64,000 nucleotides of DNA, taken from assembly GCA_021154885.1 (NCBI GenBank), contig JAJKHS010000022.1, positions 1-64,000 of the forward strand. Direction: 5' to 3'. Shown piece by piece: positions 1-7,426 of this stretch (positions are counted from its first letter, which is position 1; every line of letters starts with the position of its first letter). The DNA is from Thermoanaerobaculum sp. (lineage in GTDB: Bacteria; Acidobacteriota; Thermoanaerobaculia; Multivoradales; UBA5704). The notes below the pieces were generated by a model. It searched no databases. It saw only the letters and a list, made by a program, of their open reading frames with translations, and had not been told where the DNA came from. The position numbers were made by a program, and so were the translations under genes.

Positions 1-149
1 AGGTCCCCCTCGTTGAGGGAGAACGCCCAGAGGATGAAGCCGGGAAGCACGGGCGAGCCATCCTCGGCGGTGATGACCGGCAGCGTCGCGCGCAGCCGGT
101 TGACCGGGTTGCGGGCCGGAGAGAAACGGGGAGGAGGATCCAGCAGCAT
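1..149 (-). CDS. 5' part of an unknown protein, cut by the window edge
   Basis: A minus-strand reading frame begins with ATG at 149 and stays open to the window edge, giving about 49 residues that start MLLDPPPRFSP. It follows the stop of the preceding minus-strand gene by only nine bases, and GGGACTGAG lies upstream as a weak ribosome site, so it is probably the last visible gene of the operon that begins near 1598. The visible part contains a stretch like VITAEDGSPVLPGFILWAF that could start a small beta-rich domain, but too little is present to name a family. Function unknown. Confidence 0.5.
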   Translation of the reverse strand, partial: MLLDPPPRFSPARNPVNRLRATLPVITAEDGSPVLPGFILWAFSLNEGD

Positions 150-158
150 TGCGTGGGC

Positions 159-476
159 TCAGTCCCTATCCCCGCGACGGCGGTCAAGGTCCGCGATGGA
201 CCGCGGGTCGTCGTCCTCCTCCACGCTCCCGCTCTCCGGCTGATAGTCGGCCGCCGCGAGGAGGTCGTCGATCAGGGGGTCCAGGCAGCTTTGGATGCCG
301 TTGGCGATGACGGTGCGTATCTCCGTCTCCACGTCCGGCTCGCCGTCGAGGTCTCCCTGCGAAGTCTCCTGCGCCGACGGTGGAACACTCGCCTGTACGC
401 CCAAGAGCCGGTAGCGGATCGACGTCAGATCTCCTGCGACAGCCCACATTTCCTTCCTTGCGCCTTTGATCATCAT
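159..476 (-). CDS. Small acidic hypothetical protein
   Basis: This 105-residue frame starts with a double ATG at 471-476, with GGAGACC upstream. It is rich in Asp and Glu in its second half and ends in a charged tail (EEDDDPRSIADLDRRRGDRD). No known domain is recognised. It lies between a HTH-like gene 32 bases upstream and a partial gene nine bases downstream, all on the minus strand, so it probably shares their transcript. The acidic composition would suit a partner or inhibitor protein, but this is only a guess. Confidence 0.55.
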   Translation of the reverse strand: MMIKGARKEMWAVAGDLTSIRYRLLGVQASVPPSAQETSQGDLDGEPDVETEIRTVIANGIQSCLDPLIDDLLAAADYQPESGSVEEDDDPRSIADLDRRRGDRD

Positions 477-508
477 GACCGTAGGGTCTCCATTCGTCTG
501 CCTGCCGT

Positions 509-805
509 TCAGCCCTCGGCTTCGACACCGCCCTGAACCTCTTGAAGAAGCGCTTCCAGGTCAGACAGGGAGACACCGTAGAAGCGCAGAAGGCTGTCCA
601 GAGTGTCGAGCCGGGGAGTCTTTCCGGGGCGTTCCTGGAGCATCCTGTTGCCGTACCGCCGAGGCGGTCTGTGTTCCAGGAGAGCCAGGTGCTCCTTGAC
701 CAGACCTGCTCCCGCCGCAACCTCCCTCACCGACCTGGCCCCCCGCAGTTTCCGGAGGACGATCGGCAGCCCGGCAAACAGCACCAGCGGTTTGACGTTC
801 GTCAT
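509..805 (-). CDS. Small XRE-like helix-turn-helix protein
   Basis: This 98-residue protein has the helix pattern of a short Cro/C1-type regulator: RKLRGARSVREVAAGAGL in the first half, then PGKTPRLDTLDSLLRFYG and SLSDLEALLQEVQ, which match the last helices of XRE domains. Its ATG at 803-805 overlaps the TGA of the upstream gene at 802-804, so the two are translationally coupled. The recognition helix is not a textbook one, so DNA binding is inferred. It probably regulates its own operon or the nearby TPR regulators. Confidence 0.6.
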   Translation of the reverse strand: MTNVKPLVLFAGLPIVLRKLRGARSVREVAAGAGLVKEHLALLEHRPPRRYGNRMLQERPGKTPRLDTLDSLLRFYGVSLSDLEALLQEVQGGVEAEG

Positions 806-1479
806 GGAATCTCCTCGCGCCCGCCATCGCGGACGATGAGCCTAGCCAAGTCCGCCAGGCGCTCCGCCTCCTCTGCGCTGGGAGAGGTCAACTGGTCCAG
901 GTAGACGAGCTCCGCCGCCAGGAGCTTCCTCAGGGCCTGCACGGCCTCTCGCCGGTTCCGCCCGGAAGCCGTGCTTCCCGCATCGGCGCAGAAGGCAGAG
1001 AAGGCCTTGCCGTCCGAGACCACGGAGACCGGAATCGGTTTTCGTAGCGTCAACCCGACGACGGGGAGCGTGGAGATCCAGGTGGTCGAGGAGGCTGGCC
1101 CTAGCGTCAGTGCCTTGATTCGCCTCCTGGCCAGCCGTGCCATCGCTTCGAGAGTGCTCGCCAGGGTCTTCAGGTCCCGCAGGACGTACCGGTGCTGATC
1201 GACGTCCCCTTCCACCTTGAACTTGGATGCGACCGGCCGTTCCTCATGATGCCGCCTCAGCAGGTCCAGGTCGGCGGGGGAGATGAACAGCCGGCCGGGT
1301 TTTCCCCGATGGACCATCAACAAGCCCTGCCGTTCGAGCTCGTGGACGTACTGCAGCACCAGCTCATACGGAATTCCCAGCAGGGACGAAGCGTCCGTGG
1401 GACTGAGCCTCTCCGCATTCATTTCCAGCCCCCGCGCTATCAGCGCCGCCTCCAGAGCCGGCCGGTCACCTGGAGACAC
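802..1479 (-). CDS. Winged-helix-like putative regulator
   Basis: The frame has a GTG start at 1479 and encodes up to 225 residues. Residues about 20-75 read as a winged helix: SPTDASSLLGIPYELVLQYV followed by LERQGLLMVHRGKPGRLFIS, the usual 'specificity loss plus wing' arrangement. The rest is a mixed helical and strand domain of unknown family. The GTG start overlaps the upstream small gene by 40 bases; an internal ATG, 19 codons in, would remove this overlap, so the exact start is uncertain. The gene is coupled by ATGA to the small HTH gene downstream. Confidence 0.6.
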   Translation of the reverse strand: MSPGDRPALEAALIARGLEMNAERLSPTDASSLLGIPYELVLQYVHELERQGLLMVHRGKPGRLFISPADLDLLRRHHEERPVASKFKVEGDVDQHRYVLRDLKTLASTLEAMARLARRRIKALTLGPASSTTWISTLPVVGLTLRKPIPVSVVSDGKAFSAFCADAGSTASGRNRREAVQALRKLLAAELVYLDQLTSPSAEEAERLADLARLIVRDGGREEIP

Positions 1480-1598
1480 TGCGGACAGCTCGTCAGCAGG
1501 TGGCGGAGGACGGCGCAGGCCTCGGCCCGCGGCGACTCAGCCCGCATGAAGCGCCCGAGCTCGGCCGGCGTCGGGTGGTTGAAGTGTGCGTTGCTCAG
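1440..1598 (-). CDS. Short HC2-like zinc-motif protein with a probable CTG start
   Basis: A 52-residue protein fits a CTG codon at 1596-1598, with AGAGG five bases upstream. Its body, HPTPAELGRFMRAESPRAEA then RHLLTSCPQC, matches the layout of zinc-binding anti-sigma (zf-HC2) domains: a 'length of polypeptide' helix, an acidic-proline turn, and His followed by a CxxC pair. Here the His-Cys spacing is four rather than three. No ATG or GTG gives a sensible start, because a longer ATG frame from 1841 adds low-quality sequence through the divergent promoter region. It is the first gene of the minus-strand operon. Confidence 0.5.
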   Translation of the reverse strand: MSNAHFNHPTPAELGRFMRAESPRAEACAVLRHLLTSCPQCLQVTGRLWRRR

Positions 1599-1824
1599 GG
1601 TTTCCTCTTCTCTCTCAGCTCTGGCCGTATTTTCAGCAGAGCGCCTCTCTCTGGTACTCTGCACACGAGTAGAGGCGTAACTTCGCACGGTCAGAAGACA
1701 AGAAGAGTCATCACTAAGTGCAGAGGATTGTTTGGACCCGAAACTTTCCGGTCTGCGAGTGTCACGTTTGACCCGCTCAGCGCACTCAGCTTTTTGGAAG
1801 ACACTCACAGTGTGGAGGCTCTCG
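1599..1824. promoter_or_regulatory. Divergent intergenic region between the operon and regulator 1
   Basis: These 226 bases separate the minus-strand operon from the plus-strand HTH-TPR regulator, so both promoters should lie here. The sequence is less GC-rich than its surroundings. TTGACC at 1769-1774 could be a -35 element for the plus-strand gene, but no convincing -10 follows. GGAG near 1815 serves as ribosome site for the ATG at 1825. Confidence 0.35.
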
Positions 1825-3309
1825 ATGGCGGACAAGCTCACCTTCCGGCAGACGCTGCTCCAGATGCTCGCGGCCTACTGCAACCTGAGCTTCAAGGAGA
1901 TCGGCGCCCGCTGCGGCATGACCGAGAGGAACGTTTCGCACCACCTGCGGCGCAAACGGAAGCGCGACGAGATGAAGGACGACGTCTTCGAGCGGCTGCT
2001 GAGTGCCTTCCCCTGCTCGCCCGCGGCGGTGAGCGCGGTGGCGGCGTGCCTCGAATCCCTGGCGGACCTCGACTCCGGAGCTTCCGGGGACTTGACGGCC
2101 GAGGAGCTCGCAGAGATCGCGGAGGCGGAGCGCGGCGCCGCGCGCCTGACCCGGAAAGGACTCACCGAGGCCGCCCACCGCACCCGTGCCACCCCGGCCG
2201 AGGAGGGCTATCCGGAGCCGCACGAGGTCGCCCCCGCCCGCCGGCGGGCGGAAAAGCTGTTCCGCCGTCTGGCGGAGCTATCCCCGCCGATCCGGCTGGC
2301 GGTGGTCCGCGTGGTCGACCGGTACCATACTTGGGCCTTGTGTGAGCGGATCTGTGAGGCTTCAGTGAGAGAGGCCTCGCGCGACCTGGAGAGCGCGGCG
2401 GCCTGGGCGCGCACCGCTCGGGAGATCGCGCAGGGAGTCCGCGGGCCGCACTGGTGGCAGCGCCGCGTGCAGGGTTTCGCTGGCGGGTTCGGAGCCAACG
2501 TCGTGCGGGTGAAGGGTGAGCTGAAACCGGCCGCGGCGGACTTCGAGGCGGCCAAGCGGCTGTGGCTCTCCGGCACCGATCCCCTCGGGTTGCTCGATCC
2601 GGGGAGGATGCTCGACCTGGAGGCTTCGCTGCTACGGGATCAGCGCCATTTCCGCGAGGCCCTGACCTGCCTCGACGAAGCCGTGGCTGTGGGCCGAAGC
2701 CCGGAACGGGCGCTCATCAAGAAGGGCTTCACCTTGGAGGTGATGGGCGAGTACGAGCGGGCGATCGAAACCTTGGTGCAGGCGGAGCCTCTGGTGGAGC
2801 GCGTGGGCGATCCCCGCCTTTCGTACATGTTGCCTTTCAACCTCGCCGTATCTTACACCCACGTCGGTCGCTTCGATGAAGCAGCCGAGTTGGCGCAACG
2901 AGTGGGCGACCTTGCGGCGGCCCAAGCAGACGAGATCGAGCTCCTCCGCGTCCTCTGGCTCCGGGGCCGTATTCAAGCCGGCCTTGGGAGAAGGGAAGAG
3001 GCCCACATCCTTCTGGAGCAGGCCCGGCAGGAGTTTGACCGTCAGGGAATGGCGGCTGATGCCGCTCTGGCCCTGCTCGAAGAGGCGGTTCTGCTCCTGG
3101 ACGAGGACCGAATGGGCGAGGTCAAGGCACTGGCTGGCAATCTGACCAAGGTGCTTGTCTCCAAGGGGGTGCACCGGGAAGCCCTGGCCGCACTGCGGCT
3201 CTTTCAGGAAGCGGCCGAGCGCGAAGAGGCCACGGCCGAGCTGGCCCGCCGCGTCCTGCGCTATCTCTTCCGCGCCCGGCACGATCAGGGCCTCCGGTTC
3301 GAGTCATGA
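1825..3309 (+). CDS. HTH-TPR regulator 1 (RRNPP-like architecture)
   Basis: The ATG at 1825 (MADKLTF) has GGAG upstream and is preferred to an ATG at 1732, which adds sequence unlike the paralogue. The 494-residue product has a helix-turn-helix at about residues 21-46 (LSFKEIGARCGMTERNVSHH followed by a basic tail), a linker, and a long C-terminal array of tetratricopeptide-type helix pairs from about residue 180 to the end. From WALCERIC onward it is closely similar to the second regulator at 3648, while the N-terminal DNA-binding regions differ. HTH plus TPR is the layout of peptide-sensing RRNPP receptors. The stop codon overlaps the convergent small peptide gene within TCATGA. Confidence 0.85.
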   Translation: MADKLTFRQTLLQMLAAYCNLSFKEIGARCGMTERNVSHHLRRKRKRDEMKDDVFERLLSAFPCSPAAVSAVAACLESLADLDSGASGDLTAEELAEIAEAERGAARLTRKGLTEAAHRTRATPAEEGYPEPHEVAPARRRAEKLFRRLAELSPPIRLAVVRVVDRYHTWALCERICEASVREASRDLESAAAWARTAREIAQGVRGPHWWQRRVQGFAGGFGANVVRVKGELKPAAADFEAAKRLWLSGTDPLGLLDPGRMLDLEASLLRDQRHFREALTCLDEAVAVGRSPERALIKKGFTLEVMGEYERAIETLVQAEPLVERVGDPRLSYMLPFNLAVSYTHVGRFDEAAELAQRVGDLAAAQADEIELLRVLWLRGRIQAGLGRREEAHILLEQARQEFDRQGMAADAALALLEEAVLLLDEDRMGEVKALAGNLTKVLVSKGVHREALAALRLFQEAAEREEATAELARRVLRYLFRARHDQGLRFES

Positions 3310-3528
3310 GCCGGGGTTGCACCGGCCGTCGGGGTCCATCCCGCAGCCGATGTCTGAAGTTGGCTGCGGTGCAGGCAGGCATCTGCCGTTGGGGTCCATC
3401 CCGCAGCCCTCCTGCGCAGGCTGGCCCCAAAGCGATGAGACGAGGGTCCAGAGCGGCTGGAGGAAGCGGCTGGGAGAGAAGGTCGCAAGGGATGAGGCGA
3501 GGGTTACGGCGACGAGAGTGCGGCGCAT
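3304..3528 (-). CDS. Small secreted peptide 1 with two C-GMDPNGR-C motifs
   Basis: The ATG at 3526-3528 has GGAGG eight bases upstream, a strong ribosome site conserved in the second copy. The 74-residue product starts MRRTLVAVTLASSLATF, a signal-like segment with two arginines and a hydrophobic run, continues with a second hydrophobic patch (LQPLWTLVSSLW), and ends in two units, GCGMDPNGRC and GCGMDPDGRC, each a Cys-X7-Cys loop. It is convergent with regulator 1 and shares the palindrome TCATGA, which holds both stop codons. The paralogue at 5070-5354 has the same first 34 residues with two changes. A secreted signal or modified peptide precursor is inferred. Confidence 0.75.
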   Translation of the reverse strand: MRRTLVAVTLASSLATFSPSRFLQPLWTLVSSLWGQPAQEGCGMDPNGRCLPAPQPTSDIGCGMDPDGRCNPGS

Positions 3529-3647
3529 GGATCAGGACCTCCGCTGCGGCGCCGGCCGCGGGCCACCATGGCTCGGGCGGACCGCGCTCGCCATCTTAAG
3601 GTGCCCGGAAGGCGAAATTACGCCACTTTTCTTGGGGGGAGGGAGGA
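3529..3647. promoter_or_regulatory. Divergent region between peptide gene 1 and regulator 2
   Basis: These 119 bases must carry the promoters of peptide gene 1 (minus strand) and regulator 2 (plus strand). About 50 bases next to the peptide start are identical in the second copy of the module. TAAGAT, on the minus strand at 3593-3598, is a possible -10 for the peptide gene, without a good -35. GGGAGGGAGGA just before 3648 is the ribosome site of regulator 2. Confidence 0.4.
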
Positions 3648-5075
3648 ATGAAACGAGAGAACCTGAAGGCGCGCCTGCTCCGCGCCGTCTCCGGCAAGAC
3701 CCAGGAGCAGCTCGGCGAGGAGATCGGCGTCCATCCCGGGCTCATCGGACAGATCGAGCAGGGCAGGGTCCTGGCGCGGCCGGACTATCTGGAGCGACTA
3801 GCGGCGAACGCCGGCATCACGGCTGCGGACGCGGAGGAGCTCCTCTGCCACTACGAAATGCTCCGCGTTGCTCGCCGCCGGCATGGCCGGAGCGCCGAGG
3901 ACGTTCTGGAAGGGCTTGTCGAGGACCTCCGCTCCCACGCCCGGGCGAGCTACCAGCGGCTGGAGACCCTGCCGCTTCCGGCGAGCGCTCCCCGGGCCGA
4001 GGACCGCGTGCGGGCCGCCGAGCTTTTCGAGCGCCTGGCGGAGCTGTCTCCCGAAGAGCGGCGGACGGTGGTCCGTCTGGAAGAGGAGCTTCAAACCTGG
4101 GCCCTGTGCGAGAGGGTGTGCCACGCCTCAGCCCGAGAGGCCTCTCGCGACGTCGAGCTGGCGACGGCCTGGGCTGGCCTCGCGAGTGAGATCGCGGAGT
4201 TGGTGCGCGGGCCGGAGGGGTTTCCCCTTCGTGTGCAAGGCTACTCCGGGGGGCATGGCGCCAACGTCCTGCGGGTCTTGGGCGAGCTGAAGACGGCGGA
4301 CGTTGCCTTCTCTGCGGCGAAGCGGCTGTGGCTCTCCGGCTCCGATCCTCTCGATCTGCTCGACCAGGGAAGGATGCTCGACCTGGAAGCTTCTCTGCGC
4401 AGAGATCAGCGCCGTTTCGCTGAGGCCCTTGCTCTCCTTGATGAAGCTTTGGTCGTGGGCCGCAGCCCGGAGCGTGCGCTCATCAAGAAGGGCTTCACCT
4501 TGGAGGTGATGGGCGAGTACGAGCGGGCGATCGAGACGTTGGTGCGTGCGGAGCCTCTGGTGGAGCGCGCGGGCGATCCTTGCCTGACGTACATGCTGCC
4601 CTTCAATCTGGCCGTGAACTACACGCACATCCGCCGCTACGACGAAGCGGCCGAGTTGGCCCGCCGGGTGGGTGATCTGGTGGCGGTCCAAGGAGATAAG
4701 ATCGCGGCTCTCCGTGTCATCTGGCTCCGAGGCCGAATTGAGGCCGGTTTGGGCCATAGGCTAGAAGCCCGGAGCCTTCTGGAAGAGGCGCGGCTAGACT
4801 TCAATAGACGTGGGATGGCGGCTGATGCAGCCCTGGCTCTGTTGGAAGAGGCGGCACTGCTCTTAGATGAGGGTCGAAGATCCGAGGTAAAGGCGCTGGC
4901 TGGCGAGCTGACCAAGGTGCTTGACTCCAAGGGAGTACACCGGGAAGCCCTGGCCGCCCTGCGGCTCTTCAAGGAGACAGCAGTGCGCGAAGAGGCCACG
5001 GCCGAACTGGCCCGCCGCGTCCTGGGCTACCTCTTCCGCGCCCGGCACGACCAGGGCCTCCGCTTCGAGTCATGA
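3648..5075 (+). CDS. HTH-TPR regulator 2 (RRNPP-like architecture)
   Basis: The 475-residue product starts at ATG 3648 after a strong GGGAGGGAGGA. Residues 17-40 form a canonical XRE helix-turn-helix (KTQEQLGEEIGVHPGLIGQI), followed by a helical linker and TPR-like helix pairs to the end. From about residue 140 it aligns with regulator 1 almost without gaps, including EALTLDEAL-type helices, SPERALIKKGFTLEVMGEYE and the shared C-terminus RARHDQGLRFES. The two paralogues therefore share a ligand-type domain but use different DNA-binding domains. Its end overlaps peptide gene 2 by six bases, as in copy 1. A transcription regulator sensing a peptide is inferred. Confidence 0.87.
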   Translation: MKRENLKARLLRAVSGKTQEQLGEEIGVHPGLIGQIEQGRVLARPDYLERLAANAGITAADAEELLCHYEMLRVARRRHGRSAEDVLEGLVEDLRSHARASYQRLETLPLPASAPRAEDRVRAAELFERLAELSPEERRTVVRLEEELQTWALCERVCHASAREASRDVELATAWAGLASEIAELVRGPEGFPLRVQGYSGGHGANVLRVLGELKTADVAFSAAKRLWLSGSDPLDLLDQGRMLDLEASLRRDQRRFAEALALLDEALVVGRSPERALIKKGFTLEVMGEYERAIETLVRAEPLVERAGDPCLTYMLPFNLAVNYTHIRRYDEAAELARRVGDLVAVQGDKIAALRVIWLRGRIEAGLGHRLEARSLLEEARLDFNRRGMAADAALALLEEAALLLDEGRRSEVKALAGELTKVLDSKGVHREALAALRLFKETAVREEATAELARRVLGYLFRARHDQGLRFES

Positions 5076-5354
5076 GCCGGGATTGCACCGGCCGCTGGGG
5101 TCCATCCCGCAGCCACCATCGAGCTGCGGCTGGGCTTGCGGCAGGCACCGACCGTTGGGATCCATCCCGCAGCCGATGTCTGAAGTTGGCTGCTGTGCAG
5201 GCTGGCGCCGGCCGTTGGGATCCATCCCGCAGCCTTCCTGGGCCGGCTGGCACCAAAGCGACGAGACGAGGGTCCAGAGCGGCTGGAGGAAGCGGCTGGG
5301 AGAGAAGGTCGCGAGGGCTGAGGCGAGGGTTACGGCGACGAGTGTGCGGCGCAT
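5070..5354 (-). CDS. Small secreted peptide 2 with three GMDPNGR motifs
   Basis: The 94-residue paralogue of the peptide at 3304-3528 starts at ATG 5352-5354 with the same GGAGG ribosome site. The signal-like N-terminus is nearly identical. The tail carries three units, GCGMDPNGRR, GCGMDPNGRC and GCGMDPSGRC, separated by Pro/Gln-rich spacers, so it has one unit more than copy 1, and its first unit has lost the second cysteine. The DNA shows the matching repeated block (GGATCCATCCCGCAGCC on the plus strand). It is convergent with regulator 2. Unit gain by slippage and conservation of the coding frame argue for a real peptide. Confidence 0.75.
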   Translation of the reverse strand: MRRTLVAVTLASALATFSPSRFLQPLWTLVSSLWCQPAQEGCGMDPNGRRQPAQQPTSDIGCGMDPNGRCLPQAQPQLDGGCGMDPSGRCNPGS

Positions 5355-5633
5355 GGATCAGGACCTCCGCTGCGGCGCCGGCCGCGGGCCACCATGGCTC
5401 GGGCGGGCCGCGTCCGCACATCATGGTGCTTCCGGCGCGGCTCGCGGAGGAAATTTCCCGTTCTCATGCTAGTGGCGAGAGCTCCTGCCGGGACAGCGAC
5501 GGCTCCTGCCCGGCCAGCGACGACTGCTGCCGAGGGCAGCGACGGCTCACGCCGAGGTTGCAGGGACCGCGGAGGAGCTTGTGGACCTGACAGGAGGCCG
5601 CCGAGCGCGAGCCTACGCGGCAGAAAAGCCGAA

Positions 5634-5764
5634 GACAAAGACATCAAGGACATCAAGGACATCAAGGACACCAAGGACAGCAGGGACAATAAATACCAGA
5701 CTTGGCATCCTCTCCGTGTCTTTGAGGTCCTTGTCGTCCCTGATGTCCTTGAAGTCCTTGCTTT
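5634..5764. repeat. 9-bp GACATCAAG array forming an inverted repeat
   Basis: About five copies of GACATCAAG (with drift to GACACCAAG and GACAGCAGG) are followed, after some 30 bases, by about five copies of the reverse complement (GTCCTTGAA type). The two arms could fold into a long imperfect hairpin. The element sits between peptide gene 2 and the SEC-C gene; the rest of 5355-5773 shows no gene that I can support. Similar arrays occur at 51604-51700 and, as a single arm, at 36044-36079. Confidence 0.75.
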
Positions 5765-5773
5765 TTGTTTCTG

Positions 5774-7330
5774 CTAAGGAATCTCCTCCCCTTCCTCCAC
5801 CCCCCCGGGATCGAGGACGTCCAGCCATTGCCGCAGCTCGCGCCCCCGGTCCGGCTCGCCCAGGCGCTCCGCCTGGATCGCGGCGGCGACGATCAGCGCC
5901 AGGGCCGAGCCGTTGGGCTCGGCGTTGTCGGGCAGGCGGGTGATCCCGGGATGGGCGGCGAGGGCCTGCCGGACGGCTGCCAGGCCGCGGTCGAGGACCG
6001 GCTTGAGGAGCCGCCGGTCGAGGAAGGGGTAGCGGTCGAGCCCGAGCTCGGAAACGGAGTGGGCGAGGTCCTCCAGGATCTCCACGCTGTCCAGGGCGGC
6101 GGGCTCGTCCAGGAGATAGGCGAGCCAGCGCGCGGCGTCCTCCTCGGACCAGGGATCGAGCTCGTCGTCCTCGTCGTTCTCCTCGTCCCCGTCGGAGTCG
6201 AGCTCCGGGACCGCGCCGAAGAACGCCTGGTCCCAGCCCTCCTCCGCCCGCTGCAGCGCGGCGGGGGGCGCGAGCCGGCCGGCCCCCGAATCGCCGATCC
6301 GCTGGATCTCATAGGTCGCGGCCGGCGCCGGGAGCCGGGCCAGCAGCTCCTGGAGCCGGAGGATGCCGTCCTTGACCTCCTCGCCGAGGGAGAATTCGAG
6401 CTGGGCGGCCTCGGGGTCGGCGGCGACCTTGTCGAGGAACTCCATCCCCACCTCGGTGATCATCCCCGGCTCGCGCCGGAAGCGCTCGCGGAAGAAGCGC
6501 GCCCGCTCGCCGGCCTCCGCCGTCCGCCCCTCGGACATCAGCAGGCTCACCTCCAGAGGGCCGAGGGCGGCGCTCTCGGGATCGTCCTGCCGCGCCTTCT
6601 CCAGAGCCGCCCAGGCCTCGTCGAGCTCGCCCTCGACGGCGTGGGCGCGGACCTGGTTCTCCCAGAGCACGGCGCGCAGGGCCGGCTTGAGGGACTTCGC
6701 CAGCCGCTCCACGGCCGCGGCCTTCTCCTCCAGCAGGTCCAGGTGGTCGTGGGCTTCGAGGAAGGCGTTCAGGGCCGCCGCGTCCCGGTCGTCGAGACGA
6801 TCGGAACGGTCAAACATGGGCTGAACGAGGGCCAGGGCACGCTCGGGATCGCCGTCGTCCAGGAACGAGGTCGCGAGATCGCCCACGAGGTGCCGGGGAA
6901 CCCGGCCGGACTGGCCCAGCGCCTCCACCTGCTCCAGGGGGAGCGCCTCCACGACGAGCCGCCAGATCCCCTCCGGATCGAACGACGGCACCTCCGCCGC
7001 CCACGGTGCGCAGCACTTCTTGTACTTGAGGCCGGAGCCGCACGGGCAGGGGTCGTTGCGCTCCGGCTCGGGGAGAGGCCGGGAGCGGAAGCCGTTGCCC
7101 GGCAGCGGTACCGAGCTCCACAGGGCGCGCCCGAGCTCCGACGCCGAGCTGCGCCGGGCCGCCTCGTCCGGGAGCCGCTCGAACAGTCGTGGCAGGCGGT
7201 CCGCGGCCTCCTGCCGCACCCAGGCCAGGAAGGCCTCGCTGTCCTCCCGCTCCAGAATGCGCGCAATGGCCTCCCGGAAAAAGGTCTCCAGCTCGTCGAT
7301 GGTCTCGTCGTCGAAGGTCTCTTCGGTCAT
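5774..7330 (-). CDS. SEC-C zinc-motif protein with a long helical region
   Basis: The 518-residue protein has a SEC-C motif at residues 92-107 (NDPCPCGSGLKYKKCC), the zinc site best known from the SecA C-terminus. An acidic N-terminal helical region precedes it, and about 400 residues of Ala/Leu/Glu-rich helices follow, which look TPR-like (for example DPERALALVQPMFDRSDRLD), with a very acidic stretch near residue 385. SEC-C usually lies at a terminus, so the internal position is unusual. The family is thought to bind other proteins or ribosomes; the role here is unknown. The gene stands alone, with AAGGCAAG as ribosome site. Confidence 0.8.
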   Translation of the reverse strand: MTEETFDDETIDELETFFREAIARILEREDSEAFLAWVRQEAADRLPRLFERLPDEAARRSSASELGRALWSSVPLPGNGFRSRPLPEPERNDPCPCGSGLKYKKCCAPWAAEVPSFDPEGIWRLVVEALPLEQVEALGQSGRVPRHLVGDLATSFLDDGDPERALALVQPMFDRSDRLDDRDAAALNAFLEAHDHLDLLEEKAAAVERLAKSLKPALRAVLWENQVRAHAVEGELDEAWAALEKARQDDPESAALGPLEVSLLMSEGRTAEAGERARFFRERFRREPGMITEVGMEFLDKVAADPEAAQLEFSLGEEVKDGILRLQELLARLPAPAATYEIQRIGDSGAGRLAPPAALQRAEEGWDQAFFGAVPELDSDGDEENDEDDELDPWSEEDAARWLAYLLDEPAALDSVEILEDLAHSVSELGLDRYPFLDRRLLKPVLDRGLAAVRQALAAHPGITRLPDNAEPNGSALALIVAAAIQAERLGEPDRGRELRQWLDVLDPGGVEEGEEIP

Positions 7331-7426
7331 GGGGATCTTGCCTTTCGGGAACAGATTACGCCGAGACGCTCAAGAGAGGAACGGCCCAATGCCGCAGAAG
7401 CCCACTAAGGCCGCCTTCTATTCCCG

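Larger units (their letters stand above)
1825..5409. repeat. Tandem duplication of the regulator-peptide module
   Basis: The block regulator plus convergent peptide plus peptide upstream region occurs twice, at 1825-3582 and 3648-5409. The peptide 5' half and its leader (about 3424-3582 against 5255-5409) differ at only a few bases, so this part duplicated recently or is kept alike by conversion. The regulator C-termini are similar but clearly older in divergence, and the N-termini are unrelated at sequence level, which points to domain replacement. Confidence 0.8.

Noticed and set aside
1732-1824. Upstream extension of regulator 1
   Set aside because: It adds sequence from the divergent promoter region, and the ATG at 1825 has a proper ribosome site.
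5765-7408. 547-residue plus-strand frame opposite the SEC-C gene
   Set aside because: It consists of Leu/Arg/Gly-rich antisense sequence without a domain, while the minus-strand product carries a perfect SEC-C motif.
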